The notes below the pieces were generated by a model, which worked only from the letters and a program-made list of their open reading frames with translations, was not told the DNA's origin and searched no databases. Position numbers and translations under genes: made by a program. Shown piece after piece: positions 60,075-64,000 of a DNA stretch of 64,000 nt. The DNA is taken from positions 1-64,000 of the forward strand of contig CAYPCQ010000025.1 of the NCBI GenBank assembly GCA_964409245.1, given 5' to 3'. Every line of letters begins with the position of its first letter. Position 1 is the first letter of the stretch. This stretch comes from CAIMWS01 sp964409245 (GTDB lineage: Bacteria > Verrucomicrobiota > Verrucomicrobiia > Limisphaerales > UBA1319).

Positions 60075-60344
60075 CCAACCGGAATGGAATCACCAATAAA
60101 ACGCAAACTACTGATAACAAAGTGTTTATAATAAAATATACCCTCCATGTCCGGTTTTGATCCGGGCGGGAACTCCTCCTGGACGGTAAATTTTACAGCA
60201 CCCCACACCCTGCCCCTGAAAAAATTACAGGCCTTTAACCAAGTCTGTGGAATCCAGAAATTTCAGGTTTCTGGAGTGGAATCGGAAAGGGCCGGTTTGG
60301 AGATGGAATCCGATCCGCAAATAACTCTGGGTAAGTTCTTTACG

Positions 60345-60374
60345 AAAAAAAACATGCCCCCCAAACAAAGGGGC
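60345..60374 (-). terminator. Rho-independent terminator for minus-strand transcript
   Basis: On the minus strand GCCCC, an 8-9-base loop, GGGGC and then CATGTTTTTTTT make a stem and eight-U tail. It is about 320 bases past the stop of the GHMP/nucleotidyltransferase gene, which it probably ends. Confidence 0.65.
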
Positions 60375-60696
60375 TCTCGATTCCTTATGGCAGAAGGCCA
60401 GTAAGTTTTACAGTAAACGAGCCAACCTAATTCCACGGAGCAGTTCACGCCCTTCCTCGGCTGGATTTTCCCGCTTGATACTGAGCGCCAACCAATCCCG
60501 AGGCAATCTTGCGCCCGGCAGGGTCCGAAGTCTGGTTCGCACGGGCCGGTTCGGCCAAAACCGTGGCGGTGCCTTGAGCCGTCATTGGGCAGGCGAAATC
60601 ATTTTGGCAAACCTTTGAAAAAGGCCAGTTCCACAAAAACGCCGATGGCCTGGCAATGCCCCACCGGGTTGCCACGATTGCTTCAACCGGCCAGGC

Positions 60697-64000
<3,304 letters not shown>

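Larger units (their letters stand above)
59986..60696. other. Regulatory intergenic region, no confident gene
   Basis: These 711 bases contain the sigma-54 promoter (60059-60074) and a terminator (60345-60374). AT-rich DNA extends from 60100 to 60400. Small frames at 60147-60404 (+) and 60445-60675 (-) show no family and I leave them out. Confidence 0.55.

Noticed and set aside
60445..60675. 76-residue minus-strand ORF downstream of the GHMP fusion
   Set aside because: No recognisable domain and it lies between the stop codon and the terminator of another gene, so it is probably untranslated 3' sequence.

Overview
The window is GC-rich, densely coded bacterial DNA that most resembles a Verrucomicrobiota genome, probably of the Pedosphaera/Limisphaerales type. 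This assignment is an inference. It rests on Ig-like, PKD and LamG secreted proteins, a Ser/Thr kinase with WD40 repeats beside an RNA-polymerase sigma-like gene, three MCE proteins with MlaE/MlaF, formylglycine-generating-enzyme (FGE/SUMF1) type secreted proteins, and many starts that lack a Shine-Dalgarno sequence and follow C/A-rich leaders. No rRNA, intact tRNA, CRISPR array, transposase or phage gene was seen.

Layout. 0.3-6.7 kb (minus): a five-gene envelope operon (PEGA/CsgG-like, CsgG-like, COG3014-like, YcfL-like, LpoB-like), followed by a truncated FGE-domain gene. 6.7-7.8 kb: a repeat-rich non-coding stretch. 7.8-13.3 kb: a kinase/WD40/DNRLRE fusion converging on a small hypothetical gene and a sigma-like gene. 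13.5-20.7 kb (plus): a lipid-transport operon (MlaD, MlaD, MlaE, MlaF, MlaD), then a YacL-like PIN-TRAM protein and a Memo-AMMECR1 fusion. 20.8-29.0 kb (minus): CHASE2 adenylate cyclase, FecR protein, a Mg/Co-chelatase ChlI/ChlD locus split by a -1 frame change at an A9 run, and a nine-haem cytochrome. 29.3-32.1 kb: Ig-domain protein, RmlD-like reductase and two small genes. 32.1-37.1 kb (minus): TetR, membrane fusion protein and RND pump. 37.3-46.7 kb: carbohydrate and secondary metabolism (LamG/GH-like protein, GldA, SnoaL, SMP-30-like, SDR, Tat-exported DegT aminotransferase, 2-hydroxyacid dehydrogenase). 46.9-53 kb: dCMP deaminase, GlcF, secreted nuclease, small secreted peptides, GH51 arabinofuranosidase. 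53-57.6 kb: a tandem pair of secreted paralogues, LarA and an overlapping P-loop ATPase. 57.7-60.1 kb: an NtrC-type regulator converging on an exopolysaccharide sugar transferase that has a strong sigma-54 promoter match. 60.7-64 kb: a GHMP-kinase-like/nucleotidyltransferase fusion running off the window.

The most notable system is the ChlI/ChlD locus. Its AAA+ frame runs through a dnaX-type A-AAA-AAG slippery heptamer and stops 11 codons later. The -1 frame opens directly into a MIDAS-bearing von Willebrand A domain, so one gene could yield both a ChlI-like (398 aa) and a ChlD-like (671 aa) chelatase subunit. Other points of interest are a leader-like repeat present three times, a TetR gene with a perfect operator but no ordinary start codon, the sigma-54 promoter beside a sigma-54 activator, and several unusual domain fusions.
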